Positions 1 to 6,644 are shown, counted from the first letter of the stretch. The stretch is DNA of 11,595 bases from an uncultured Clostridia bacterium (GCA_946405115.1 CAMJGB010000044.1:1-11595), one strand, 5' to 3'. Made by a program: numbers and translations. The notes: generated by a model not told the origin, from the sequence alone.

Positions 1-81
1 CAGACAGACGGTGCCAGAAACCGGAGTGCTACCCTTACACAATTCGGCAATGTTGACTTAATCAACGCTCAAGAAGTATAG
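1..81 (+). CDS. Possible C-terminal end of a gene entering from the left edge
   Basis: Frame 1 is open from the first base and stops with TAG at 79-81, giving 26 residues ending in NVDLINAQEV. The other two forward frames stop earlier. The stop lies 30 bp before the convergent stop of the uracil-DNA glycosylase, which is the spacing expected of a real gene end. No family can be recognised from so short a tail, and chance openness cannot be excluded. Confidence 0.3.
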   Translation, partial: QTDGARNRSATLTQFGNVDLINAQEV

Positions 82-92
82 CAAATTAGAAT

Positions 93-115
93 TTGAATTT
101 CAATATCAAATTCAA
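93..115. terminator. AT-only inverted repeat between convergent gene ends (weak terminator candidate)
   Basis: TTGAATTT at 93-100 and AAATTCAA at 108-115 form an 8-bp perfect inverted repeat around a 7-nt loop, overlapping the stop codon of the uracil-DNA glycosylase. It sits between two convergent stops, where a bidirectional terminator would be expected. The stem has only one G-C pair per arm and no clear T-tract follows, so it is a poor intrinsic terminator and may be only AT-rich spacer. Confidence 0.22.
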
Positions 116-720
116 CCAATCGGATTAACGGGTTCCAAAGGCGGGAAAATGCCCAATTCCTCGAGCTTCGCGCGCACTCTTCCCACATCTTCGTAGATCG
201 GAACTTTCTGCTTAGGATCACGAAGAGCATAAGCAGGATGGAATGTCGTCATTATGTAATAGCCGTTATTCTCTATGAAGCGGCCTCTTACATCCCCCAT
301 CTTAACCTTACGACCGAAGAAACCCTCATAAGCAGTAGAACCACAAAGAAGAATTACCTTCGGACGGACAAGACGGAACTGCATGGCAAGAAGTTTCTTA
401 CATGCTGCTATCTCTGAAGGCTCGGGACGTCTGTTCTGAGGCGGACGGCACTTGCAGATATTGCAGATATGGTAGTCCTCATCAGTAAAGCCGTAAGATG
501 CAAGAAGACTCTGAAGGAGCTGGCCTGACCTTCCGACAAAAGGCTTACCCTCGATATCCTCGTTGGCGCCGGGAGCCTCACCGACAACCATAAGAGGAGC
601 TCTCTTACCACCTCGGTAGATTACCGTGTTGGTAGCATTCTGTCTTAAAGGACAGCTGTTGCATGTTCTGCACGCATTCTCGAACTCTTCCCATTTAGCA
701 TTAAATTCATCTGCTGCCAT
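112..720 (-). CDS. Uracil-DNA glycosylase, family 4 (iron-sulfur type)
   Basis: This enzyme removes uracil from DNA after cytosine deamination or dUTP incorporation, the first step of base excision repair in the cytoplasm. The 202-aa protein carries the family 4 signature GEAPGANEDIEGKPFVG at residues 47-63 and the C-terminal active-site motif HPAYALR at 161-167. Four cysteines fit the 4Fe-4S ligands of the family in order and spacing: C20 and C23 (CNSC), C91 in CRPPQNR, and C107 sixteen residues later. The length is usual for the family. The ATG at 720 is supported by an AAAGGTGA ribosome-binding site about 5 nt upstream. The gene is transcribed divergently from the pseudouridine synthase gene; a TATAAT box at 768-763 on its strand is a plausible promoter. 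It appears to be monocistronic. The family assignment is secure; clostridial genomes often label it simply as uracil-DNA glycosylase. Confidence 0.95.
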   Translation of the reverse strand: MAADEFNAKWEEFENACRTCNSCPLRQNATNTVIYRGGKRAPLMVVGEAPGANEDIEGKPFVGRSGQLLQSLLASYGFTDEDYHICNICKCRPPQNRRPEPSEIAACKKLLAMQFRLVRPKVILLCGSTAYEGFFGRKVKMGDVRGRFIENNGYYIMTTFHPAYALRDPKQKVPIYEDVGRVRAKLEELGIFPPLEPVNPIG

Positions 721-762
721 AATTCACCTTTACTTAAACAAAACTATCGTGCGAATAAAAAG

Positions 763-768
763 ATTATA
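763..768 (-). promoter_or_regulatory. -10 box for the uracil-DNA glycosylase gene
   Basis: On the minus strand this reads TATAAT exactly, about 42 bp upstream of the glycosylase ATG, giving a leader of roughly 36 nt that contains its ribosome-binding site. No good -35 hexamer is visible at 16-18 bp, so the call rests on the perfect -10 and its position. Confidence 0.45.
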
Positions 769-778
769 CACTATGCGA

Positions 779-784
779 TATAAT
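779..784 (+). promoter_or_regulatory. -10 box for the pseudouridine synthase gene, possibly giving a leaderless mRNA
   Basis: A perfect TATAAT lies 6 bp before the ATG at 791, so a normal initiation distance would place the first transcribed base at or next to the A of the start codon. No Shine-Dalgarno sequence precedes either this ATG or the in-frame ATG at 773, which agrees with leaderless translation. No clear -35 element is seen. This -10 lies 10 bp from the -10 of the divergent gene, so the two polymerases would compete for overlapping sites. Confidence 0.4.
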
Positions 785-790
785 CACATT

Positions 791-1540
791 ATGAGATTGG
801 ACAAAGCACTCGCATCATCCGGATACGGTACAAGAACAGAAGTAAAAGCCCTTATTTCAAAGGGACTCGTTACTGTTGCAGGCAACGTCATTAAGGATCC
901 CGGATTTAAGATAAACGATGAAGATAAAGATCTCATCGAAGTAAAAGGTGCTAAGGCAGGCATCAAGGATAAGATATACCTTCTTTTCGATAAGCCGGAC
1001 GAAGTGCTTACTGCCATGGAAGACAAAAGGCTTCCCCATGTAGGACAGTTCATTCCTGCAAACATTAAAAACCGCAAGATATCTCCCGTAGGAAGGCTTG
1101 ATTACCACACGACGGGGCTTCTCATTCTTACTAATGACGGAGAGCTTTCCCACCGCCTTACATCACCTACATACGGTATAAGCAAGACATATGAGGTTAC
1201 TTTCGAAGGTCCCGCATTAACTTCCGCTGAAGTTGAAGAAGCACTTAAGGGCATCACCCTTACGGATCAGGACAAACCTGTTAAGCTTCATCCTGCAAAG
1301 CTCGAGTTAACCGAAGATGCGAATACTGCCCTTCTTACGTTAACCGAAGGCAAGACGCATGAGGTAAGAAGGATTTTCGCGAGGTGGAACCGCCCTGTGG
1401 CAGCCTTAAGGAGACTTTCTGTAGGCACGCTTAAGCTTGATCCTGAAAGCATCCCCGGAGACATAAGAGAGTTAACCGAGGACGAGACAGCTTCGCTTAA
1501 GAGCCTTACAGGTATGTATCAAGAAGCTCGTATACAATAA
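791..1540 (+). CDS. rsuA: Pseudouridine synthase, RsuA/RluB/RluE/RluF family
   Basis: This enzyme isomerises a specific uridine in ribosomal RNA to pseudouridine; RsuA itself acts at 16S position 516. The 249-aa protein begins with an S4 RNA-binding domain (MRLDKALASSGYGTR, residues 1-15 onward to about 55). The catalytic domain follows, with GRLDYHTTGLLILTNDG at 101-117 (catalytic Asp104), SHRLTSP at 120-126, KTYEV at 132-136 and the HEVRRIFA motif at 190-197. The spacing and the 'SHR.TSP...KTY' segment resemble RsuA more than RluB, but the exact rRNA target is inferred. The start at 791 was chosen because S4-type members begin MRLDK; an ATG at 773 would add only six residues. No Shine-Dalgarno sequence is present. 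The last 35 bp overlap, on the opposite strand, the end of the J-like membrane protein gene. Confidence 0.92.
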   Translation: MRLDKALASSGYGTRTEVKALISKGLVTVAGNVIKDPGFKINDEDKDLIEVKGAKAGIKDKIYLLFDKPDEVLTAMEDKRLPHVGQFIPANIKNRKISPVGRLDYHTTGLLILTNDGELSHRLTSPTYGISKTYEVTFEGPALTSAEVEEALKGITLTDQDKPVKLHPAKLELTEDANTALLTLTEGKTHEVRRIFARWNRPVAALRRLSVGTLKLDPESIPGDIRELTEDETASLKSLTGMYQEARIQ

Positions 1541-2888
1541 GCTCCGAATCGTTATAATCCATTGACTGGGTGTAGACGCAGAACACCAAAGAATCACCGT
1601 ACTCAGGCCACAGATTCTCGTATCCCATTGAAGAGATGGCATCCTCATCAGTAAGCATGATACCTACCATTATGGGATTGTCGTCGTAGATGGACATATC
1701 CTCGTCTGATACCGCACCTTCTGCGCCGTAGTTGATCTCGTAATCATATAAGACCTGCTGTGCATCACGTTCACTCATATAGATGGGACGAAGCTTGGCA
1801 AACTGCTCTGGAGACAGGTTATTCCTCAAAAAATTGTAAAGCGAACTGACGTCATCCAGATAGCCGTAATAGTAAGGCATCGTAACTTCATCGAAGATAA
1901 GAACATTCGGGCAGGACATTATAAGAGTCGATACAGTCTGATCGGCATAAGCCTGCTGTGTCTGACCCTGATCATTAGGAACTACTATATCTACCACGCT
2001 GACAAGAGGATTCTCGAAGCCAAGTCTTGTAGTCATAAACTTCTCGATGTTGCCGGAATCGTTACTCATGTGACCGATGGCAATGATACCGCTGTCGTAT
2101 CCGGGTTTTGAAATGATAGTGTTGATGAGGTTGCAAGCCAGAACGATAAGTATGATCGCGATAAGATACTTGTACCAGGTATAAGAGAAATATGTTCTCC
2201 ACTCATCACCGGTCTTACCGAAGAACTTCTTCTCCTGCTCACGCTGTTCAGCCTTCATCACACGCTCGTCGCGGCGGCCTGTGGCAATATCATAAGCCGT
2301 AGAAAGGTCAACCACCTTCTGTTTGCCTTCAGGTGTATTGTCGCCTCTTATCTGCTTGGATAACTTCCAGAACTTCTCATCGATCATGAAGTCATTGGCA
2401 TTCGCAGGAAGTCCCATATACTCCAATGCTTCAGCACGAGTCATGGTATTGATCCTGGAAGATGTCTGTACCTCATGGTTGTTCTTGATCATCATGAGAG
2501 CAAACTGCTCGCTTACTACCTTATCGACCTTGAACTTATCAACAAAGATATCGTAAGGCACACCCTCGCACTTGGTACCTGCCTGCTCTTCGCCTACAAC
2601 AAAATACAGATGCTCACAAGAAGCATCGAGAAGCTTGGGGATTACTATCTTCTTAATCCACTTCAAGTCTTCGTCCTTAATGTTGTTAAAACCGTCACAA
2701 GTATCTTCGATAATAAGATGCTTGGATTTATGCTTACGTATTATCTCTACGGCATGCATGACGGGGGTTCTGAACTGGTCCCTCTCCCCGTACGTCTTCA
2801 TAGTAAAAACGCAGGAATTGGTCTCCTCGTCATACCTTAATGTAAATGCTTCGGAATCAAATACTTCATCCATTTCTAAAACACTCAA
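1506..2888 (-). CDS. One-pass membrane protein with STAS-like, degenerate J-like and external domains
   Basis: No named family was recognised for the whole 460-aa protein. Residues about 15-105 read as an alternating strand/helix domain resembling STAS/SpoIIAA-like proteins (FTLRYDEETNSCVFTMK, then HLIIEDTCDGF and LYFVVGEEQ as core strands). Residues about 149-207 resemble a J domain: 'ALEYMGLPANAND' looks like the opening of helix I and 'VVDLSTAYDIATG' like helix III. The HPD motif that stimulates Hsp70 is absent; IRGD (180-183) occupies that place. A basic, charged segment (208-230) precedes a membrane helix at about 239-259, so the N-terminal part should be cytoplasmic. The remaining ~200 residues, acidic and rich in Tyr and Asp, should lie outside. 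The gene overlaps the end of the GH3 gene. A TTG at 2888 has AAGGA six bases upstream; the ATG at 2873, overlapping the GH3 stop as ATGGATGA, lacks a good site. Translation is probably coupled to the GH3 gene. Its function is unknown; a scaffold or sensor role is a guess. Confidence 0.72.
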   Translation of the reverse strand: MSVLEMDEVFDSEAFTLRYDEETNSCVFTMKTYGERDQFRTPVMHAVEIIRKHKSKHLIIEDTCDGFNNIKDEDLKWIKKIVIPKLLDASCEHLYFVVGEEQAGTKCEGVPYDIFVDKFKVDKVVSEQFALMMIKNNHEVQTSSRINTMTRAEALEYMGLPANANDFMIDEKFWKLSKQIRGDNTPEGKQKVVDLSTAYDIATGRRDERVMKAEQREQEKKFFGKTGDEWRTYFSYTWYKYLIAIILIVLACNLINTIISKPGYDSGIIAIGHMSNDSGNIEKFMTTRLGFENPLVSVVDIVVPNDQGQTQQAYADQTVSTLIMSCPNVLIFDEVTMPYYYGYLDDVSSLYNFLRNNLSPEQFAKLRPIYMSERDAQQVLYDYEINYGAEGAVSDEDMSIYDDNPIMVGIMLTDEDAISSMGYENLWPEYGDSLVFCVYTQSMDYNDSELIVYELLDTYL

Positions 2889-5391
2889 CCGCCATCCTTA
2901 TAATATTCGAGGTGCAGAACTGAAGGTCCGCCTTAGGCAAAGATCCGTCAGCCACGGCATCAATTATATCAGTTACATTCTTTTTGCAACCAGGCATTTG
3001 CCAATCATTTCCGCTTCTAATGCATTCTACGCTGGAAGATATGGGATAAACCGCATTACGAAAATCGTTAAGCTCGGTCTCCTGGGATGTAAACCAGTCC
3101 GTCATAACAACACCCTTAAAGCCCCACTCATCACGCAGAACATGGCGGCAAAGACCGATGTTATTGGCTGCATGAGTTCCGTTAAGAAGGTTATACGATG
3201 ACATTACGGAATAAGGCTGCGACTCTCTTACGGCAATCTCGAATCCGCGAAGATAGAGATTACGCAGAGTTCTTTCAGTTACTCTGGAATTCGAGAACAT
3301 TCTGTTCTCTTCCTGATTATTGCAGCAGAAATGCTTGATTGTTGTACCCTGGCCTCCGAGTGACTGAACGCCGTCCGTCATGGCTGCGGCACACTTACCT
3401 GATACAAAAGGATCCTCCGAATAATACTCGAAGTTTCTTCCGCACAGAGGATTTCTGTGGATATTCATGCCCGGAGCAAGCCAGAAATGAACGAAATACT
3501 CCTTCATCTCCTCTCCTACAATTACACCCATCTCACGGATCAGGTCGAGATTATAAGACTGTGCAAGAGCCGTAGCAATCGGAATTGCAGTACAGTACTG
3601 ATAGTAATCGACAGCATCTGAAGGAAGATCATCAGGGAACGGCGTAAAGGATAATCCGAACACATCGCCGCCCGGAAGCTTCTCTCCGTCCTTAGTTGTC
3701 TTGAACAAAGGCTGAAGTCTTAATCCCGCAGGACCGTCTGCAAGAACCATGGACGGAATGCCTCTTTCCTCCTTATATGTGGAGATGGTCTCAGCGGCAG
3801 AACCGGGAACCTGTACTCCTGCAGCACCTACTACGCTTCCGCTAAGCTCGGGGTCAGGACCGTAATTACCTACACAAAGCGCAGCCATCTGTTCTACTGT
3901 AAGCTGAGCAGTAAGCTCTTCTACTGAAGCCTTGCCGCTTATTACATCTTCGAATCTTAAGAACTCGCCTTCACGGTTATCCTTAAGTTCTTCCCTTGAA
4001 TCAACATACTCCGCCTTGAAAAGCTCCACCTTGGAATCGTCAATATCAAAAGAAGGAATCTCTTCTGTATTCTCAACGGATACGGTTCCGGGATTAGTGA
4101 GCTCAAGCTTAACTCCGCTCTCACCGAATACATTACGAAGCTTCTCGGTCTTTATCTTGTTCTTAATGACAAACTTAGCTTCGGCACTGACAGCCTCCGA
4201 ATTCTTGCCTGCGAGAAGATAATAATCTCCGGGCTCAAGGATTCTGGACTCACAGCCTTCGCAGTATGAAGCAATCTGAGCTAAGCTGAACTTGGTCGTG
4301 ATGATCTGTTCCATACCGGAAGCAATGGAATCTGACTTAACAAAAGCCACGAGCTCCTTAAACGGCTTATCGAGCATCTCATGAGGGGAAGCAATAAAGA
4401 ACAGCACCGTCTCCTTACCCTGACGTGCACCCGTATTCTTGACCGAAGTCTTAACTGTTACTTCAAGCCCGTCAACGTCCACCGATACAACGTTAACATC
4501 AAAAGTCGTATATCCAAGACCGTAACCGAACGGATAATTAGGCTTAACTGCGAAAGAATCGAAGTATCTGTAGCCTATGTATGCGCCCTCGTTATAGAAC
4601 TCATCGTCAGTATTGCCGTTGTTATGGCTGAAAGTCTCGGAATTGGGGTACTTGGAATAATCAAACGCCCAAGTATCAGTAAGTCTGCCCGAAGGATCAC
4701 TCTTACCCGTAAGTATATCCGCACAGATATTACCCGTTAGATTTCCAAGCTGGCTCAGAAGAACTACAGACGAGAACTTATCGGCATATTTGCCGAGAGA
4801 TATGATGCCTCCGACGTTAAGAACGAGGATGCTCTTGGAATAAGACGACGTGATGGCATCAAATGCCGCCTCCTCTATATCCGTAAGATAGTAATCGCCC
4901 TTCTCCGCCGTTCTGTCATAGCCTTCACCGGAATCTCTGGAAAGTACATAAACAGCTGTATCAGCATCATCCTCCACAGTTACCGGAGGCATGGGCGGAA
5001 CTTCAGGTCCCGCTTCAAGCATTATCATTATCTCAGGCACACCCTTAAGTTCGGCCTTACGTCTTACCTCTGCCATGTAATCGTCGATATTCTTCTTAAC
5101 GATCACATCGTAAGAATCGAGCCAATTTCCCGTGGTAATCTCAAAGCCCGCATCTTTAAGGCCCTCTTCGATATTCACCACATATCTGGAATTAACGTCT
5201 CCGCTTCCCGTTCCACCTTTAATCGTGTGGCGAGCACCGTTACCATAAAGTGCCACCTTGGTCGGGTTAATAGGCAGTGTCCCGTCGTTCTTCAGAATAA
5301 CTACGCACTCTCCTGCAAGTTCCCTTACCCTATTGCTGTGAGCAAGCTCTTCTGCTGTTACCTTATCTGAAGTACGCGCATGATATATCAT
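2866..5391 (-). CDS. GH3 beta-glucosidase with swapped domain order
   Basis: This is a retaining glycoside hydrolase of family 3, expected to cleave terminal beta-linked glucose from cellodextrins or similar oligosaccharides. There is no signal peptide, so it should act in the cytoplasm on imported sugars. The 841-aa protein has the usual domains in reverse order. The alpha/beta sandwich and fibronectin-III-like part come first: ECVVILKNDGTLP at 28-40, SRDSGEGYDR at 151-160 with candidate acid/base Glu156, FGYGLGYTTF at 288-297. The catalytic barrel follows at about 490-841: ADGPAGLRL at 551-559, GRNFEYYSEDP at 651-661, KHFCCNNQE at 686-694, and VVMTDW at 761-766 with nucleophile Asp765. This permuted order is known from Ruminococcus albus and Butyrivibrio enzymes. 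The ATG at 5391 was chosen for its strong GAGGAGG site; the frame stays open upstream but only with poor starts. A long hairpin buries that site. The gene is 90 bp after flavodoxin and overlaps the next gene. Substrate specificity (glucosidase versus xylosidase) is not certain. Confidence 0.93.
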   Translation of the reverse strand: MIYHARTSDKVTAEELAHSNRVRELAGECVVILKNDGTLPINPTKVALYGNGARHTIKGGTGSGDVNSRYVVNIEEGLKDAGFEITTGNWLDSYDVIVKKNIDDYMAEVRRKAELKGVPEIMIMLEAGPEVPPMPPVTVEDDADTAVYVLSRDSGEGYDRTAEKGDYYLTDIEEAAFDAITSSYSKSILVLNVGGIISLGKYADKFSSVVLLSQLGNLTGNICADILTGKSDPSGRLTDTWAFDYSKYPNSETFSHNNGNTDDEFYNEGAYIGYRYFDSFAVKPNYPFGYGLGYTTFDVNVVSVDVDGLEVTVKTSVKNTGARQGKETVLFFIASPHEMLDKPFKELVAFVKSDSIASGMEQIITTKFSLAQIASYCEGCESRILEPGDYYLLAGKNSEAVSAEAKFVIKNKIKTEKLRNVFGESGVKLELTNPGTVSVENTEEIPSFDIDDSKVELFKAEYVDSREELKDNREGEFLRFEDVISGKASVEELTAQLTVEQMAALCVGNYGPDPELSGSVVGAAGVQVPGSAAETISTYKEERGIPSMVLADGPAGLRLQPLFKTTKDGEKLPGGDVFGLSFTPFPDDLPSDAVDYYQYCTAIPIATALAQSYNLDLIREMGVIVGEEMKEYFVHFWLAPGMNIHRNPLCGRNFEYYSEDPFVSGKCAAAMTDGVQSLGGQGTTIKHFCCNNQEENRMFSNSRVTERTLRNLYLRGFEIAVRESQPYSVMSSYNLLNGTHAANNIGLCRHVLRDEWGFKGVVMTDWFTSQETELNDFRNAVYPISSSVECIRSGNDWQMPGCKKNVTDIIDAVADGSLPKADLQFCTSNIIRMAVECFRNG

Positions 5392-5444
5392 AAGCGGGAC
5401 CTCCTCAAAAATGTTTGAATACATTTTAAAGGAAAATCCCGCTT
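5392..5444 (-). promoter_or_regulatory. Leader hairpin that would hide the GH3 Shine-Dalgarno sequence
   Basis: On the coding strand, AAGCGGGA (5444-5437) pairs perfectly with TCCCGCTT (5399-5392), which ends directly before the ATG at 5391. The pairing continues inward: TTT (5436-5434) with AGG (5402-5400), one bulged T, CCTT (5432-5429) with GAGG (5406-5403), one T/T mismatch, then AAAATGT (5427-5421) with ACATTTT (5414-5408), closed by a six-base loop. The whole GAGGAGG ribosome-binding site is therefore in the stem. This would repress translation unless melted or refolded. It works only if transcription starts upstream of 5444, for example by readthrough from the flavodoxin gene; otherwise the repeats could be a DNA operator. 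Confidence 0.55.
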
Positions 5445-5450
5445 TAAAAT
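5423..5450. repeat. 9-bp inverted repeat that competes with the GH3 leader hairpin
   Basis: ATTTTAAAG at 5423-5431 and CTTTAAAAT at 5442-5450 form a perfect 9-bp inverted repeat with a 10-base spacer. In the RNA this stem uses bases 5431-5423 and 5444-5442 that also belong to the Shine-Dalgarno-hiding hairpin, so both cannot form fully at once. It could serve as the alternative state of a switch, or as a binding site for a dimeric repressor. It is AT-rich, so chance is possible. Confidence 0.4.
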
Positions 5451-5481
5451 TCAAAGTCTTTGTGAATTATTGGGCAGTTTG

Positions 5482-5994
5482 TTAATTTCTTATCCAGCGC
5501 TTGATATAGATCTTATAGCCTCTTACGTCTGCACCGTGGATGGAAAGTCCTTCCTTGATCTCGGCGCCCTTGCAGATCTCAGTAATATCATCGATTGCAT
5601 GACCGAATGCAGAACCCTCGTGTGTAATGAAAGGCTTGATCGTCTTACCTTCCCAATTAAACTTCTCGAGGAATGTAAACACTGCCATAGGATAAGTCTC
5701 AATGTAGTTAGGGCCTCCGAGGTAGATAGTATCATACTGATCGATGGACTCGGGGCAGTTCTTGATCTCAGGTCTCATGTTAGCGCTCTGATCGACCTTA
5801 GCCTTCGCGAAACAGTCCTCATAGGACTCCGGCAGGGGCTCTACAGGATCGATCTTGAACATATCGGCATCTTCAATGAACTCCTTGATATATTCTGCAG
5901 CGACTTCCGTATTACCCTTATCAAGCTTGATGATATCGCCGTTAATATTGTTCTCACCGGCCTTGGAAAAGTAGGCTATAAGTGTCTTACCCAT
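5482..5994 (-). CDS. Flavodoxin-family protein
   Basis: This small FMN-binding electron carrier or oxidoreductase of 170 aa belongs to the flavodoxin-like fold. The first strand is TLIAYFSKAGEN (residues 4-15). The phosphate-binding loop is split by the short insert usual in this subfamily, ending in KGNTEVAAEYI (26-36). Further fold elements are YDTIYLGGPNYIETYPMAVF (86-105, the flavin-ring region) and KPFITHEGSAFGHAIDDI (119-136). There is no signal peptide or extra domain, so it should be cytoplasmic. The ATG at 5994 lies 8 bp after the stop of the kinase-like gene. Its GGAGGAA site is inside the end of that gene, about 11-13 bases from the ATG, slightly far but consistent with coupling. 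Its partner is unknown; many such clostridial flavodoxins have no assigned reaction. Confidence 0.88.
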   Translation of the reverse strand: MGKTLIAYFSKAGENNINGDIIKLDKGNTEVAAEYIKEFIEDADMFKIDPVEPLPESYEDCFAKAKVDQSANMRPEIKNCPESIDQYDTIYLGGPNYIETYPMAVFTFLEKFNWEGKTIKPFITHEGSAFGHAIDDITEICKGAEIKEGLSIHGADVRGYKIYIKRWIRN

Positions 5995-6002
5995 TCTGAC
6001 TT

Positions 6003-6575
6003 TTATTCCTCCATGTCTAATTTATTGATCACATAATCCAGGATGGCTTCCTCAATCTGCTCGGGATCCATCTCCTGTGCATCAAAGCACATGTCATAAT
6101 TTGCAGGATCACCGAATACTCTTCCGGTATAACTCTCGTAGAAGTCCTTCCTGTACTTATCAGATGCAGCCTCGTAGCGTTCTGCCATCTCTTCGCTTAC
6201 TTTCATTCTCTTCGCGATATTCTTGACTCTAAAGTCCTTGGGAGCATCGATAAAGAAGCTGAATACATTGGGGCGTCCTGCCAGAACATAGTCGGCACAG
6301 CGTCCTACAATGATGCATGACTCGCTGTCTGCAAGAAGATTGATGACCTTAGATTGTTTCTCGAACAGTTCCTTATCGTAAACAAAAGTAGATTCAGGCT
6401 CGATCGTATCGCCAGCGCCTTCACTTAGAAGATCCTTGATATTAACGTTATCGGATCTGATACTCTTGATACCCTTGTTGTAATACCTGATACCAAGCTT
6501 ATCTGCGAGATTCTTCGCGATGCGCTTACCGCCGCTTCCGAATGTTCTCGATATGGTGATGACATAATCTTTCAT
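6003..6575 (-). CDS. Cytidylate-kinase-like family protein
   Basis: This 190-aa P-loop protein resembles the cytidylate-kinase-like group common in clostridia. It opens with ITISRTFGSGGKRIAKNLAD (residues 6-25), where GSGGK replaces the classical Walker A, followed by LGIRYYNK (28-34). CIIVGRCADYVLA at 87-99 and VFSFFIDAP at 104-112 match the second half of the family, with a lid-like basic stretch RVKNIAKRMKVSEE (116-129). It is distinct from the housekeeping cytidylate kinase Cmk, and its true substrate is not established. The ATG at 6575 is supported by GGAGG seven bases upstream. An extended -10 at 6608-6600 on the same strand provides a promoter. It is the first gene of a minus-strand run with flavodoxin, GH3 and the J-like membrane protein; the run has no evident terminator, so it may be one operon. 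Confidence 0.85.
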   Translation of the reverse strand: MKDYVITISRTFGSGGKRIAKNLADKLGIRYYNKGIKSIRSDNVNIKDLLSEGAGDTIEPESTFVYDKELFEKQSKVINLLADSESCIIVGRCADYVLAGRPNVFSFFIDAPKDFRVKNIAKRMKVSEEMAERYEAASDKYRKDFYESYTGRVFGDPANYDMCFDAQEMDPEQIEEAILDYVINKLDMEE

Positions 6576-6599
6576 CGTTTTGCCTCCAATCCAACAGAT

Positions 6600-6608
6600 A
6601 TTATAACA
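6600..6608 (-). promoter_or_regulatory. Extended -10 promoter of the kinase-like/flavodoxin/GH3 run
   Basis: The minus strand reads TGTTATAAT, an exact extended -10 (TGnTATAAT). The predicted start is near 6593, giving an 18-nt leader that holds the GGAGG site of the kinase-like gene. No good -35 is seen, as is common for extended -10 promoters. Confidence 0.6.
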
Positions 6609-6635
6609 AATTTGATTTTTGAGCGACATATCCTG

Positions 6636-6644
6636 TGGTATATT
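6636..6644 (+). promoter_or_regulatory. Extended -10 promoter of queA-tgt
   Basis: TGGTATATT fits the extended -10 pattern with one mismatch in the hexamer. The predicted start is near 6651, leaving a leader of about 18 nt containing AAAGGAA before the queA ATG. The candidate -35, TTGATT at 6612-6617, is 21 bp away, too far to be convincing. The leader is too short for a preQ1 riboswitch. Confidence 0.5.

Noticed and set aside
2475..3201. Open plus-strand frames opposite the J-like protein and GH3 genes
   Set aside because: They lie antisense to well-supported genes, match no family and have no convincing ribosome-binding site. Their openness follows from the codon bias of the real genes.
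5380..5391. 12-bp palindrome ATGATATATCAT over the GH3 start codon as an operator
   Set aside because: It is a perfect palindrome, but made almost only of A and T and explained by the codons M-I-Y-H; there is no second copy nearby.
5392..5454. N-terminal extension of the GH3 enzyme upstream of 5391
   Set aside because: The frame is open, but the extension would start at a TTG or at an ATG (5424) without a ribosome-binding site, and it would encode the hairpin. The ATG at 5391 has a strong site at the right distance.
5423..5454. Promoter TTGAAT (5454-5449) with TAAAAT (5428-5423) before the GH3 gene
   Set aside because: The spacing is 20 bp, outside the usual 16-18, and the boxes coincide with the inverted repeats. 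It remains possible but is too weak to list as a feature.
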